Assembly (NCBI RefSeq): GCF_000981765.1 | Contig: NZ_CP010975.1 | Span: 496,001-560,000 of the forward strand | DNA from: Kangiella geojedonensis | GTDB lineage: Bacteria > Pseudomonadota > Gammaproteobacteria > Enterobacterales > Kangiellaceae | DNA: 64,000 nucleotides | Reading direction: 5' to 3' | In this document: one piece after another, positions 45,285 through 54,506 of the stretch | Numbering within the stretch: the first letter of the stretch is position 1 | How the letters are laid out: every line of letters starts with the position of its first letter | Program-made: the position numbers and the translations under genes | The notes under the pieces: generated by a model | Databases searched by the model: none | What the model was told of the DNA's origin: nothing | Seen by the model: only the letters and a program-made list of their open reading frames with translations

Positions 45285-45783
45285 CTTGAACCAAGTCCTG
45301 ATAAGTATCAGTTGTGGTAACGTCGAATATAAACTCTCGCCCATTGACACCAGATGGTTCATCACCTGGTTGTTTTTGATAGGCTTCTCGACTGTAAGAG
45401 CTAAACACTTCCTGCTTGACGTTTACAGTAATATCTACTTCAGTAGTTGCACTGTTAGACTGACCGTCGGTCGCAATAAAAGTGAATACATCTGCTCCGG
45501 TGAACTCGCTGTCAGGCGTATAAGTAAAGCTGCCATCATTGCTAAGTTCTACAGTACCAGATTGCGGATCATTAATGATAACGAAGCTTAAAGCATCACC
45601 ATCAGGATCTTCCGCTTGCAGTTCATCCATGACCGGTGTATCTGTTTCGGTCATGATTGAAAGCTTGCTGGCTACAGGCGCCTGATTCATGTCAGGAGCC
45701 CCGTCATCGTCGTCGCTACAAGCCGCTAAGGCTAGAGCGGAGGAGACGATTGCCAGATACTTGAATGTTTTCAAAGTATTCAT
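45271..45783 (-). CDS. Cadherin/Ig-like domain lipoprotein
   Basis: A 170-residue exported lipoprotein with lipobox ALAAC followed by an acidic DDDDGAPDMNQAP linker. One bacterial cadherin-like domain (about 35-125) has the typical ED-PDGDALSF and DGSFTYTPDSEFTGADVFTFIATDGQ pattern with calcium-type Asp residues. The C-terminus (about 130-170) is polar. AGGAG lies 6 bases before the ATG. It sits between the DUF4331 gene and the repeat protein, with short gaps, in one operon. Confidence 0.75.
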   Translation of the reverse strand: MNTLKTFKYLAIVSSALALAACSDDDDGAPDMNQAPVASKLSIMTETDTPVMDELQAEDPDGDALSFVIINDPQSGTVELSNDGSFTYTPDSEFTGADVFTFIATDGQSNSATTEVDITVNVKQEVFSSYSREAYQKQPGDEPSGVNGREFIFDVTTTDTYQDLVQDGEQ

Positions 45784-45798
45784 GAATGACTCCTATGA

Positions 45799-47394
45799 TT
45801 AGTTAGGTGAACCAGCTAGTGGAGTTTTTAAGTATGGGAAGCTCTCGTCCACATCATCTGCTGATAAAGGCGCACCGTCTGTAAATGGCGCATTACCGAC
45901 ATTAGCATCTGATGGTGAGCAGTAGCCTAGATTGGTTGGAGTACCATTGACTGGAAACTCATAACACAACCGACCCATTACAACACGTAGAGCAATATCC
46001 ACCACGTCATCACCCGGACGACGTCCGTTAGGGAAGCCTGCTAGGTCATCACCAACGACACCATAAGGTGATTGTTGTGATGCTGGAACCGCTGGAATGG
46101 CAGTATTAAGACGTAGCATCTCAGATGGCGTAACAGTTGCTTGTTGGTTAACACCTGGGAAACCTGTTAGGAAGGTTGCCAATAGATCTTCCCTTGGGAA
46201 GTTTGTTGGCGCAATTGTCTCAAAGTTAGTCCCAAGAGTGTTGTTAACCGCATCTTTAAACAAGATGTTTAGTAACTCGGGGAAACTTGGGTGAGTGACA
46301 TAATCAGCAAACTGACCGTCACCACTTGGAGCGGTAGTAGAGAACTTGTCTTTATCAGGAAGTCCAATAACCACTTCGTTCACAAGAGGGTTACTCAAAC
46401 GTGAAATCTGTACCATAGCACCGCCGTTAACTTCAGGCTTCTCAAACGTAGCGTTTGGATTCTGAATACGGGCTTGTGGGACATAAGCCGTGGTCCAAGC
46501 ACCGATAACACCGTTACCATTACCGACTAAGCAGCTTTTGGGTAGTTCTAGTGCAATGGTAGTGACGTTCTTGTCACGAAGATCATCGTTAGCTGTATCT
46601 TGAGTGATACCGCCAGGGAAACCATTACCATCGCCAGCACCTGGAGAGCTATCACCTTCAACTGGGACATAGTTTACTAAGTCAAAACTTTCGCCTAGAT
46701 TGACTGCGAAAGCGTCAGAACGTTGACCGACGAAAGCTTTACCTGTTTGTGAACAGTTCGGTACGCTAATGTCGTATACGTACTGATCAGCGTAAGCTTG
46801 GTAGTCAGCGGCAGATGAAAAGGTTTTATCACCAATATAATCCCAAGGCTTGGTGAATGTAGTTTCACCGCCTGCTGCAGTAACCGAAGTTTTAGTACCT
46901 GAATTAACCGGACCTTCAACGAGGTTAATGCTGTACTGTTCGATAAAGTTAAGTACAGAGCTATCGCCTGCTGAAATGCCACCAGCATTTTTAAGTGGAA
47001 TAGCAATCTGTTTTTTGTCGCCATCCGGACCGATAGCGAGCTGGATACCAGCACCGTCAGCGGCTAAGTTATTATCAAATTTAAACTGGAACGTTAAGTC
47101 TTCGACCGCATCACCATCACTATCAACATGAATGTTATAATTGGCTGCTGGGTCTAAAGCAAAGTAATTCGGGCCGCCGTAAGCGTCCTGAAGTGGAACA
47201 TAGTTTGCGATTAACGTAACATAGTCCGCACGACCTGATTCGTAGCTATTAAAAACATAAAAATCGGTAGAATCAAGTGTCGGGTAGCGTGTAATGTTTG
47301 GTGCTTCGCGGTGACTTGAAGCGACCGCATCCTGTGCTATATAAGCGGTGGTTAAGCATAAGCAAACCGCGCTTGTTATAATGTGCTTCTTCAT
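45799..47394 (-). CDS. DUF4331 domain protein, exported
   Basis: A 531-residue secreted protein. A signal peptide is cleaved near DAVA-SSHREAP. The SSHREAPNITRYPTLDSTDFYVFNSYE start is the hallmark of DUF4331, and the rest is Gly/Asp-rich beta structure with HVDSDGDAVEDL and GQFADYVTHPSFPELLNILF. DUF4331 has no established activity. It is the first gene of a four-gene operon ending in the HupE-like protein and divides a 285-base promoter region with a TonB-dependent receptor. GAGG lies 8 bases before the ATG. Confidence 0.85.
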   Translation of the reverse strand: MKKHIITSAVCLCLTTAYIAQDAVASSHREAPNITRYPTLDSTDFYVFNSYESGRADYVTLIANYVPLQDAYGGPNYFALDPAANYNIHVDSDGDAVEDLTFQFKFDNNLAADGAGIQLAIGPDGDKKQIAIPLKNAGGISAGDSSVLNFIEQYSINLVEGPVNSGTKTSVTAAGGETTFTKPWDYIGDKTFSSAADYQAYADQYVYDISVPNCSQTGKAFVGQRSDAFAVNLGESFDLVNYVPVEGDSSPGAGDGNGFPGGITQDTANDDLRDKNVTTIALELPKSCLVGNGNGVIGAWTTAYVPQARIQNPNATFEKPEVNGGAMVQISRLSNPLVNEVVIGLPDKDKFSTTAPSGDGQFADYVTHPSFPELLNILFKDAVNNTLGTNFETIAPTNFPREDLLATFLTGFPGVNQQATVTPSEMLRLNTAIPAVPASQQSPYGVVGDDLAGFPNGRRPGDDVVDIALRVVMGRLCYEFPVNGTPTNLGYCSPSDANVGNAPFTDGAPLSADDVDESFPYLKTPLAGSPN

Positions 47395-47492
47395 TGTTCA
47401 TACCTCGTTTTCTGTGGGGTGTTCTTGTTGTACTACGATGGACTTGTGTGTGAAGTCGTATGCAACATTAATACCCCCGTCTATTTTCTAGA

Positions 47493-47571
47493 GTACAAAT
47501 CTTGTTAGCTTGTACCTGCAACCTACCCTAAGCCCTCGGATGTGAAAGTAATGTAAACGCAGACATCCGAT
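47493..47571. promoter_or_regulatory. Two inverted repeats in the DUF4331/TonB-receptor promoter region
   Basis: GTACAA (47493-47498) and TTGTAC (47510-47515) are inverted across 11 bases. TCGGATGT (47537-47544) and ACATCCGA (47564-47571) are inverted across 19 bases. Both lie between the divergent starts at 47394 and 47680 and could be operators. Neither matches a Fur, Zur or NikR site I know. Confidence 0.35.
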
Positions 47572-47679
47572 GAGTGCTGTGTGAGCTACCGGCACAAATT
47601 AATGTTGTCACTTTCACAAGGTATTCACTTCATTCGTTTTAGCGTGAGCTTACGTTGATGGAACACGAATGAAATACTT

Positions 47680-49761
47680 ATGAAAGTGAAATTGTGTACA
47701 CTACCTTTTTTGGTTACTGCCTCGATAGCGATGGCGAATGATGAAGCTACCGATGCTTTATCTTCCACACCAAACTATGAAGTGATGATTATAGAGGGGC
47801 AAAGAATCAACCTTATTGGCAGCTCACAATCTGCTTCGGAGGGTGTCATTGGGCAAGTAGAACTGTCGCAACGACCAATGCTCAGAACTGGCGAGATACT
47901 AGAAACGGTTCCAGGTCTTGTCGTCACGCAGCACAGTGGCTCAGGTAAAGCTAACCAATATTTTCTTCGAGGTTTCAATTTAGATCACGGAACGGACTTT
48001 GCAACGTCTATTGATGGTATGCCTATAAACATGCGAAGCCATGGGCATGGTCAAGGTTATACCGATTTAAACTTTATTATTGAGGAAGCAGTAAAAACCA
48101 TCACCTATAAGAAAGGGGCTTATTATGCTGATGTCGGGGATTTCAGTGGCGCTGGAACAGCATTAATAAGTACGCAAAATAGAGTGGAGCAAGGGTTTGT
48201 TGAGTTAACACTAGGAGAGGATAGTTACCAAGAATTAACCACGGTTAACTCTTTTCAACAGGAGGACGTATCATGGTTGTACGCAGTAAATGTTAACTAT
48301 TATGATGGTCCTTGGACGGATATTGAGGAAGATCTCAAGAGAAAAAATGTATGGCTAAAGCGCAGTCAAACATTTCAAGATCTGACATTCGATACAACGC
48401 TCATGCTTTACGACAATAGCTGGAATAGCGCAGATCAAATCCCTCAAAGAGCCGTTGAGCGGGAGATCATTGATGAGCTTGGGTCGTTAGACACGACTGT
48501 CGGTGGTAATTCAGATCGTTATAGCCTTAATTTCCAATGGTATACCGATAACTTCAATGCAAATGTCTATGCCATTCAGTATGGCTTGAATTTATGGTCA
48601 AACTTTACTTATTTTCTTGATGATGAAAATAATGGTGATCAATTTGAGCAGGTTGACGAGCGGGTAATTTATGGTGGCTCTTTCAACTATACTCTACCGT
48701 TTAACAACTCTTTTTTAACGCATCAATTCGGAGCCGAAGCTCGATATGATGATATTGATGAGGTTGGACTTTATAAAACACAAGATCGGCAACGTCTCGG
48801 AGTCGTTCGTAGCGATACTATTGGGCAGCTAAGCTTGGGCGCCTTCTATGAGGCAACGATGAATTGGACTTCAACTCTCAAGAGTGTGGTCGGCGTGCGT
48901 TATGATTACTACGATTTTGATGTCAGTAGTTTACCCGAGTCTAATGTTAATGGAGTTAATCTAACCCATAATGATGGACAAGATACGGATGATTTACTGT
49001 CAGCTAAAGCCAGTTTGATTTATTCCATCAATTCAGAGTGGGAGACTTATTTATCGGCAGGACAGGGATTCCATTCCAATGATGCACGTGGAGTAACGGG
49101 TAAGGTTGATCCAGCTACTGGACAGCCTATCGACAGTGTTGATCCATTAGTACGGTCTTTGGGTTACGAGTTAGGTATCAGGGGCTTCATTACCGATCGA
49201 CTGAATACGTCACTATCACTTTGGACACTCGATTTAGATAGCGAGTTACTGTTTGTGGGAGATGCGGGCAATACTGAAGCCAATGGTGCGACTGAACGCT
49301 ATGGATTAGAGTTGACCGCGTACTATCGAATTGATGACACTTGGTCATTGGATATGGAGTATGCATACACGGATGCTCAATATAGCAATGTTGCTGTGGG
49401 CGAAGGCGACCATGTGCCTGGTGCGATAGAGCATGTGTTACAGGCAGGCATTAGTGCGAATTTTGCCAATGGTTGGTTTATGAATACTCGTATTCGATAT
49501 TTTGGTGAAAGACCACTCGAAGAAACAGGGAAGATTACTTCTGACTCCAGTACCTTAGCTAACTTCCGACTCGGCTTCAGGCAGGATAATTGGAGCTTTA
49601 AAGCTGATATTCTTAATGCTTTTGATAGCAATGATCATGATATTGATTACTATTATGCGTCACGACTATCATCAGAGTCTTCGGGCGTCGCTACAGAAGA
49701 CGTTCACTACCATGTCTTAGAGCCTAGAACAGTCAGGTTATCAGCCACTTATCATTTCTAA
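47680..49761 (+). CDS. TonB-dependent outer-membrane receptor
   Basis: A 693-residue receptor. Signal peptide MKVKLCTLPFLVTASIAMA is followed by the plug domain (about 45-155), with GEILETVPGLVVTQHSGSGKANQYFLRGFNLDHGTDFATSIDGMPINMRSHGHGQGY, then the barrel to the C-terminal RTVRLSATYHF ending in Phe. It imports a substrate too large or scarce for porins using TonB energy. The His-rich plug loop (SHGHGQG) and the divergent HupE-like operon hint at a metal or metal chelate, which is inference. No clear Shine-Dalgarno is seen. Confidence 0.88.
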   Translation: MKVKLCTLPFLVTASIAMANDEATDALSSTPNYEVMIIEGQRINLIGSSQSASEGVIGQVELSQRPMLRTGEILETVPGLVVTQHSGSGKANQYFLRGFNLDHGTDFATSIDGMPINMRSHGHGQGYTDLNFIIEEAVKTITYKKGAYYADVGDFSGAGTALISTQNRVEQGFVELTLGEDSYQELTTVNSFQQEDVSWLYAVNVNYYDGPWTDIEEDLKRKNVWLKRSQTFQDLTFDTTLMLYDNSWNSADQIPQRAVEREIIDELGSLDTTVGGNSDRYSLNFQWYTDNFNANVYAIQYGLNLWSNFTYFLDDENNGDQFEQVDERVIYGGSFNYTLPFNNSFLTHQFGAEARYDDIDEVGLYKTQDRQRLGVVRSDTIGQLSLGAFYEATMNWTSTLKSVVGVRYDYYDFDVSSLPESNVNGVNLTHNDGQDTDDLLSAKASLIYSINSEWETYLSAGQGFHSNDARGVTGKVDPATGQPIDSVDPLVRSLGYELGIRGFITDRLNTSLSLWTLDLDSELLFVGDAGNTEANGATERYGLELTAYYRIDDTWSLDMEYAYTDAQYSNVAVGEGDHVPGAIEHVLQAGISANFANGWFMNTRIRYFGERPLEETGKITSDSSTLANFRLGFRQDNWSFKADILNAFDSNDHDIDYYYASRLSSESSGVATEDVHYHVLEPRTVRLSATYHF

Positions 49762-49862
49762 GAATAAGTGTTGCGTTGAGCAAAAAATAAGCATATAAAG
49801 TGTTCCGTTTTTAATGTTTACTGTTGAGGGTACTGCGGTTGAGCAGAGTTATAACTGAGTCA

Positions 49863-50519
49863 ATGGCTACGACTAACACGATGTCACCTGAGAACTCTTT
49901 GTTGTTTGATAATATCGCTAACGATTTGAGTAAGAAGGGATACAGTGTCAATTACAATGCACTGCCACAACAGCTCTCTCTGGAGTTGCTAGACCAACTT
50001 CATGTCATGAGCCGTAAAGAGTTCGATGCTGCTGGGATAGGCCGCCAACAGGACCATATGGTCGATAATTCGGTAAGAACCGATGAGATATGCTGGATTG
50101 ATGGCAGTTCAGATGCTGGTGAGAAGTGGCTAGCGTGGTCGTCAGAGCTGCGTGAATACCTAAACTCTCAACTTTTTCTAGGGCTCTTTTCCTTTGAGAG
50201 TCACTTTGCACACTATGGGCCTGGTGACTTTTATAAGCGCCACCTCGATGCCTTTAAAGGTCAATCTAACCGTGTGCTATCGATCGTGGTCTATTTGAAT
50301 GTCGACTGGCAGCCGGAAGATGGTGGCGAGTTAGTTCTCTATAAGGATGAGGAAGACGCTGAAGGTTTCAAAGTTAACCCTAGCCTCGGCACTGTGGTGG
50401 CTTTCTTAAGTGAACAGTTTCCACATGAAGTCTTGCCTGCGGCTCATGATCGATATTCAATCGCGGGTTGGTATCGCCTCAATACCAGTCAGCCAGATCG
50501 GGTTGACCCTCCACGTTAG
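49863..50519 (+). CDS. 2-oxoglutarate/Fe(II)-dependent oxygenase (prolyl 4-hydroxylase-like)
   Basis: A jelly-roll oxygenase of about 218 residues. The facial triad is visible as H-x-D in YKRHLDAF and the distal His in EQFPHEV, with the 2OG-binding Arg in HDRYSIAGWYR. DGGELVLYKD and HFAHYGPGDFYKRH match the P4Hc group that hydroxylates protein residues. The start is uncertain: ATG 49863 has no ribosome site, while an in-frame TTG at 49839 has GAGGG 8 bases upstream. It lies about 100 bases after the TonB receptor; a joint transcript is possible. Confidence 0.8.
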   Translation: MATTNTMSPENSLLFDNIANDLSKKGYSVNYNALPQQLSLELLDQLHVMSRKEFDAAGIGRQQDHMVDNSVRTDEICWIDGSSDAGEKWLAWSSELREYLNSQLFLGLFSFESHFAHYGPGDFYKRHLDAFKGQSNRVLSIVVYLNVDWQPEDGGELVLYKDEEDAEGFKVNPSLGTVVAFLSEQFPHEVLPAAHDRYSIAGWYRLNTSQPDRVDPPR

Positions 50520-50846
50520 CGCTTAGTAATGACAAAGGGACAATGTAAGAAGCAATTGTCGATATCGCGGATTAGCCCGTTATGGTTATTAATACTGAAT
50601 CTCTAGCACATGAGTTGCCGCTGGTGTTACCCAGCTAAACGCCTGCTTAACGTAGAAATTAGCAGATAAAGCCTTTTCGATGAGAAACTCGGCTAGGAAT
50701 AACTTAGCCATGCTTTTTATCGGGGATTTTTGTATAATGCGCAACAATTTCTACAGCGGTATCAAAATCGCTGGCGCGGCAACCCCTCGATGCACTGCCA
50801 TCGCACTGCGCTATTTAAATTTGTATCGTTCTCATGAGGAGTGGCA
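50520..50846 (+). promoter_or_regulatory. Intergenic region with candidate purEK promoter
   Basis: This 327-base gap holds no gene I can support. TGTATAATG gives an extended -10 (TATAAT at 50733-50738) with a poor -35. The transcript would have a leader of about 100 bases with a small CGATG/CATCG hairpin near 50788-50803. I see no PurR operator. Confidence 0.35.
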
Positions 50847-51329
50847 ATGAAAGTAGGTATTATAATGGGCTCAAAGTCAGATTGGCCCACCATGCAACAT
50901 GCGGCAGACATGCTTGATAAATTCGGCGTTGAGTATGAAACCAAGGTCGTTTCAGCTCACCGCACTCCTCAACTACTAGCTGACTATGCATCCTCTGCAG
51001 CTGAGCGCGGTATTAAGGTTATCATTGCCGGAGCCGGCGGTGCAGCACATCTTCCTGGTATGGCGGCAGCTTTCACTTCATTGCCAGTACTCGGCGTTCC
51101 GGTAAAATCTAAAGCCTTAAATGGTGTCGATTCGTTGCTGTCAATTTGTCAAATGCCAAAAGGCGTCGCGGTGGGCACCCTAGCCATTGGAGACGCTGGA
51201 GCTGCAAACGCAGGGTTACTAGCGGCACAAATTTTAGGCTGTCAGCAGCCACAGTTGCTCGAAAAAATTGACCAGTTCCGCAGCGAGCAAACAAACACCA
51301 TTTTGGCCAACCCTAACCCAGCTGAATAA
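50847..51329 (+). CDS. purE: N5-carboxyaminoimidazole ribonucleotide mutase PurE
   Basis: Class I PurE, 160 residues, converting N5-CAIR to CAIR in purine synthesis. Motifs: [26 protein letters not shown], and [29 protein letters not shown] 50847 has GAGGA 6 bases upstream; a GTG at 50841 directly abuts the same site and is less likely. It precedes purK by 12 bases. Confidence 0.95.
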   Translation: MKVGIIMGSKSDWPTMQHAADMLDKFGVEYETKVVSAHRTPQLLADYASSAAERGIKVIIAGAGGAAHLPGMAAAFTSLPVLGVPVKSKALNGVDSLLSICQMPKGVAVGTLAIGDAGAANAGLLAAQILGCQQPQLLEKIDQFRSEQTNTILANPNPAE

Positions 51330-51341
51330 ACGAATCTTATT

Positions 51342-52481
51342 ATGCAAATGTTAGTACTCGGTGCAGGGCAGCTAGCGCGGATGATGGCGCTGGTAGCCAC
51401 CCCTTTAGATATTCATATTCGAGCCTACGATGTTAACAGTGAGCAAGTATTGCATCCTGTGACCGGTGAGCGTTATGAGCAAAACTTGACACAAGCAATT
51501 GAAGCCAGCGACCGTATCACGGCTGAGTTTGAGCATGTTCCAGCAGATGTGTTGGCGCTATGTGAGCAAAGCGGTAAGTTTTTTCCAGGCAGAAAAGCTA
51601 TCGAATGTGGCGGAGATCGCGCTAAAGAGAAAGCCTTGCTGGATGGCGCGGGTGTGCCAAGCGCTCCGTACGTACTTGTAACCGAACATCGCCACTTAGA
51701 ACAAGCTATCAGTGACCTAGGGCTACCTTTGGTTATTAAAACATGTCAGGCAGGCTACGACGGCAAGGGGCAGTGGCGTTTAAAAAGCACTGATCAAGCT
51801 GACGACATCTGGCAAGAAATGAAAGCCTTTTTAGATAAAGATGCGACGCATAGTATTATTTGTGAAAAGATGATTCCGTTCGATCGCGAGGTCTCAGTCA
51901 TCGGCGCACGTGATGCCCAGGGTAATGTTAAAGTTTACCCTGTGACTGAAAATGAGCACACTAATGGTGTCTTGACACTGTCAGTGGCGGGTATTGTTAA
52001 TAAAAATATTCAGGCCCAAGCGGTTGATGCATATAACAAGGTAGCCAAAGCACTGGATTATGTGGGTGTATTGGCAATCGAGTTTTTTGAAGTTGAAGGC
52101 GAGTTGTTGGTTAATGAAATTGCGCCAAGAGTGCACAACTCTGGTCACTGGACACAACAAGGTGCTTTCTGTTGTCAGTTCGAAAATCATGTGCGTGCGG
52201 TTGCTGGCTTGCCGTTGGGCAGTACCGACTTAATGCAACCGAGTGCGATGATAAATGTGCTTGGTCAAGACGCTATTCCTCAGCAAGTATTGGCCACGCC
52301 AGGCGTTCGAAGCCACTGGTATGGCAAGACGGTAAAACCAGGGCGTAAAATGGGGCATATCAATGTCAGCGCCAACAGCCTATATGAGCTAGGAGAGCGC
52401 CTTAGCGAATTGCAAGCGCACCTCAGTGAGCAGGATTACCCTGGTATTAAAGCGCGAGCTCAGCAGCTAAAAAGCAGTTAG
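51342..52481 (+). CDS. purK: N5-carboxyaminoimidazole ribonucleotide synthase PurK
   Basis: ATP-grasp enzyme of 379 residues making N5-CAIR from AIR, bicarbonate and ATP, the substrate for PurE. Seen: N-terminal MLVLGAGQLARMMALVATPL, the ITAEFEHVP segment, CQAGYDGKGQW, EKMIPFDREVSVIGARD and EIAPRVHNSGHWTQQG. It follows purE in the usual order and is closed by a terminator. Confidence 0.95.
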   Translation: MQMLVLGAGQLARMMALVATPLDIHIRAYDVNSEQVLHPVTGERYEQNLTQAIEASDRITAEFEHVPADVLALCEQSGKFFPGRKAIECGGDRAKEKALLDGAGVPSAPYVLVTEHRHLEQAISDLGLPLVIKTCQAGYDGKGQWRLKSTDQADDIWQEMKAFLDKDATHSIICEKMIPFDREVSVIGARDAQGNVKVYPVTENEHTNGVLTLSVAGIVNKNIQAQAVDAYNKVAKALDYVGVLAIEFFEVEGELLVNEIAPRVHNSGHWTQQGAFCCQFENHVRAVAGLPLGSTDLMQPSAMINVLGQDAIPQQVLATPGVRSHWYGKTVKPGRKMGHINVSANSLYELGERLSELQAHLSEQDYPGIKARAQQLKSS

Positions 52482-52516
52482 GGCGCCTACAACTACCCTG
52501 CAAGAGTTCAATGAAT

Positions 52517-52556
52517 AAAAAAGCCTCATCACTGATTAGTGGTGGGGCTTTTTTTA
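52517..52556 (+). terminator. Terminator of purEK
   Basis: AAAAAAGCCTCATCACT-GATT-AGTGGTGGGGCTTTTTTT: a long stem with G-T pairs and a T run. Confidence 0.85.
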
Positions 52557-52611
52557 TTGGGACAAGACGCTTGAAGCAAGGTAGCTTCTTTTTTCAACGT
52601 CATATAGGCAA

Positions 52612-52643
52612 TAAAAAAGGCCACTTAAAGTGACCTTTTTTAT
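52612..52643 (-). terminator. Terminator of ssrA
   Basis: AAAAAAGG-C-CACTT-A-AAGTG-A-CCTTTTTT: a hairpin with one C-A mismatch and T runs on both strands, directly after the tmRNA 3' end on the minus strand. Confidence 0.75.
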
Positions 52644-52648
52644 GACAT

Positions 52649-52998
52649 TGGTGGAGACGGCGGGGGTCGAACCCGCGTCCGCGAATCCGCCGCTTCAGAA
52701 TCTACATGCTTAGAACCATCTTTAATTTAACTAATGATGAGCCAATGGTCAGGCTTTCAAAAGCGATTCCGAGGAAAGTTTAACAGTTGGCTGCCGGACA
52801 CAGTTACCTGCGAGTTCCTGTATATGACTGTCTATCTCCTACCAAGAACGCTCAGAGTAGACAGTTAGCCTTAAGCGGCTAAAGCGTAGTTGTCTTCGTT
52901 TGCAACTATAAGTTTTCAGCTTTGATTTTACGAGATTCGCTGAACATCTCGACATGCAACTAAAGTTTTGTAATCCACGTCGAAGCCGTTTCGTCCCC
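52649..52998 (-). ncRNA. ssrA: tmRNA (transfer-messenger RNA)
   Basis: RNA that rescues stalled ribosomes and tags their products. On the minus strand the 5' end GGGGACG pairs with CGTCTCC before the encoded ACCA 3' end, forming the tRNA-like acceptor stem. The T arm GGGTTCGACCCC is clear (minus strand, about 52664-52675). The reading frame after the resume codon GCA encodes ANEDNYALAA and ends in TAA, so the tag is (A)ANEDNYALAA. The length of 350 nt is normal for one-piece tmRNA. SmpB is encoded 4.3 kb away. Confidence 0.96.
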
Positions 52999-53010
52999 GT
53001 GGAACTTTCT

Positions 53011-53038
53011 ATTATAACTGATATGGAGCTTGTGTATA
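53011..53038 (-). promoter_or_regulatory. Promoter of ssrA
   Basis: On the minus strand TATACA (53038-53033), a 16-base spacer, and TATAAT (53016-53011) lie 12 bases before the tmRNA 5' end. Confidence 0.7.
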
Positions 53039-53138
53039 TAGAATTCAAGTGGAATACTACGGAAAGTAATTTGTGGCTTGGTTAACATTCCTATGTTTAA
53101 CAAAAGGTTACACTTTGAGGGATAAAGTAGGAGGGTTA

Positions 53139-53930
53139 ATGTCAGAGCAAAATAATAAGCGCCTTGAGTCGGCGATGCTGTCTCATAAGGGTGTGTCTCG
53201 CGAGAATAATGACGATAAAGTTTACGGCTCTTCAGAGCTTGGGTTGTGGCTGCTGTCAGATGGTGTCGGTGGGCTTAAGCAAGGTGAGCAAGCCAGCTTA
53301 TATACCGTGAAAGAGATCCGTAAGTCGATTGCTAATGGTTCTAATTTATTCAACGCTGTTCACTCTGCTCACTCCGTGATTAAAGCCTATAATCGGCATG
53401 AGGAAGAAGAACGAGGAGCAACAGTTGTCGCTGTTCATTCTAAAGGTGATAGTTATGATATTGCATGGGTTGGAGACAGCCGTGCTTACCTCTGGAATGA
53501 AGTGACTGGAGAACTATCTCAGCTGACAGAAGATCATACCTTGGTGCAAAAATTACTCAATGCGGGCTTACTCGAGCAATCGCAGGTAAAGCATCATCCC
53601 AAACGCCACGTTATAACCCAATGTTTGGGAATCGAGAATGACCATCAATTAGATATTGGCTTTTTGACTCGAGAATGGGATTATGGGGAGCACCTTTTAC
53701 TGGCTAGTGATGGTTTATATGATGAACTGTCTCGGACAGAGCTAATAGGTGCTTTACGCATGCAACGTGATAACCAAGCAAAAGTAGAGTATATGGTATC
53801 CCTTGCATGTAAAAATGGGGGTAGCGATAATGTTTCTGTAATTCTTGTTTCATCGCCGATAAAAAAAGCGAGAAAGAAGAAGAAAAAGAGTTTTATTGAG
53901 CAAATCAAAGAATTATTAAAAATAGGTTAA
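53139..53930 (+). CDS. PP2C-family Ser/Thr protein phosphatase
   Basis: A 263-residue metal-dependent phosphatase. PP2C motifs: SHKGVSRENNDD (first metal Asp), LLSDGVGG, GATVVAVH, AWVGDSRAYLW, TEDHTLVQ, LLLASDGLYDELS and GGSDNVSVILV. The C-terminus ends in a strongly basic tail (KKARKKKKKSF). The ATG at 53139 is chosen for its TAGGAGG ribosome site. It is first in a cluster with FHA and kinase genes, so it probably reverses phosphorylation by that kinase. Confidence 0.9.
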   Translation: MSEQNNKRLESAMLSHKGVSRENNDDKVYGSSELGLWLLSDGVGGLKQGEQASLYTVKEIRKSIANGSNLFNAVHSAHSVIKAYNRHEEEERGATVVAVHSKGDSYDIAWVGDSRAYLWNEVTGELSQLTEDHTLVQKLLNAGLLEQSQVKHHPKRHVITQCLGIENDHQLDIGFLTREWDYGEHLLLASDGLYDELSRTELIGALRMQRDNQAKVEYMVSLACKNGGSDNVSVILVSSPIKKARKKKKKSFIEQIKELLKIG

Positions 53931-53942
53931 CGTGAGGTAAGT

Positions 53943-54497
53943 ATGTCGTCACAAGATTCGTCAAAAAACAAACCCGAGCCGACAAAGGGGTATAGAGAAG
54001 ATAAGGCTGGGCCACAGGGAACACTTGTTTTTGACTCTAAAGAAGTCGATAGGATGATAGCTGCTGAAATTCAAAAACTAGAAGATGATGGAACTAAAAT
54101 CCCTGCTTTGTTAGCTACAACGAAGCCTCATGCGGGTACAGCGTTTATTTTGGACTACGGGAAAAATGTCATTGGGCGTGGGAAAGGCAACAGTGTGACG
54201 ATTTATGATCCCGCAGCGTCGTCAACGCATGCCCAAATTACTTATTACAACGGTGAGTGGAAAATTCTTAACTTATTGTCTTCTAACGGAACTATTGTTA
54301 ACGGCGAGAAAATTTCAGAGCGTGAGTTAACGTTTGGTGACAAAATCCAAGTTGGTCATACGGAGTTCTTGTTTACGCTTGTTGATTCACAAGAAGAAGA
54401 GGACGATGAGAAAGCTGAAATAAACTGGATGTTGGTGGGGTCTCTGGGCATAGCTGCGTTGTTACTCATCGGTGTACTCATCTGGTTGTTCCTATAA
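53943..54497 (+). CDS. FHA-domain protein with C-terminal membrane anchor
   Basis: A 184-residue protein. The FHA domain (about 75-150) has the conserved residues GRGKGN, the S-x-x-H in SSTHAQI, and NLLSSNGTIVNG, which read phosphothreonine. A single helix near the C-terminus (about 163-183) anchors it, leaving the FHA in the cytoplasm. Near the N-terminus is a possible phospho-site, T27 in GTLVFD. It lies 12 bases after the PP2C gene and 9 bases before the kinase gene. Confidence 0.88.
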   Translation: MSSQDSSKNKPEPTKGYREDKAGPQGTLVFDSKEVDRMIAAEIQKLEDDGTKIPALLATTKPHAGTAFILDYGKNVIGRGKGNSVTIYDPAASSTHAQITYYNGEWKILNLLSSNGTIVNGEKISERELTFGDKIQVGHTEFLFTLVDSQEEEDDEKAEINWMLVGSLGIAALLLIGVLIWLFL

Positions 54498-54506
54498 TTA
54501 CGATTA

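Noticed and set aside
44962-45591. 209-codon plus-strand frame across the repeat-protein and lipoprotein genes
   Set aside because: Longest shadow in the window, but it spans two coupled minus-strand genes with clear signal sequences and reads as unrelated hydrophobic sequence.
46695-47054. 119-codon frame within the DUF4331 gene in another phase of the same strand
   Set aside because: Leu/Ser-rich low-information translation overlapping a recognised gene over its full length.
49863-50519. 2OG oxygenase considered as PiuC partner of the TonB receptor
   Set aside because: The sequence resembles the prolyl-4-hydroxylase group rather than PiuC/YbiX, and the gap to the receptor is about 100 bases.
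50762-50944. 60-codon minus-strand frame upstream of and into purE
   Set aside because: Overlaps the purE start; no ribosome site and no family.
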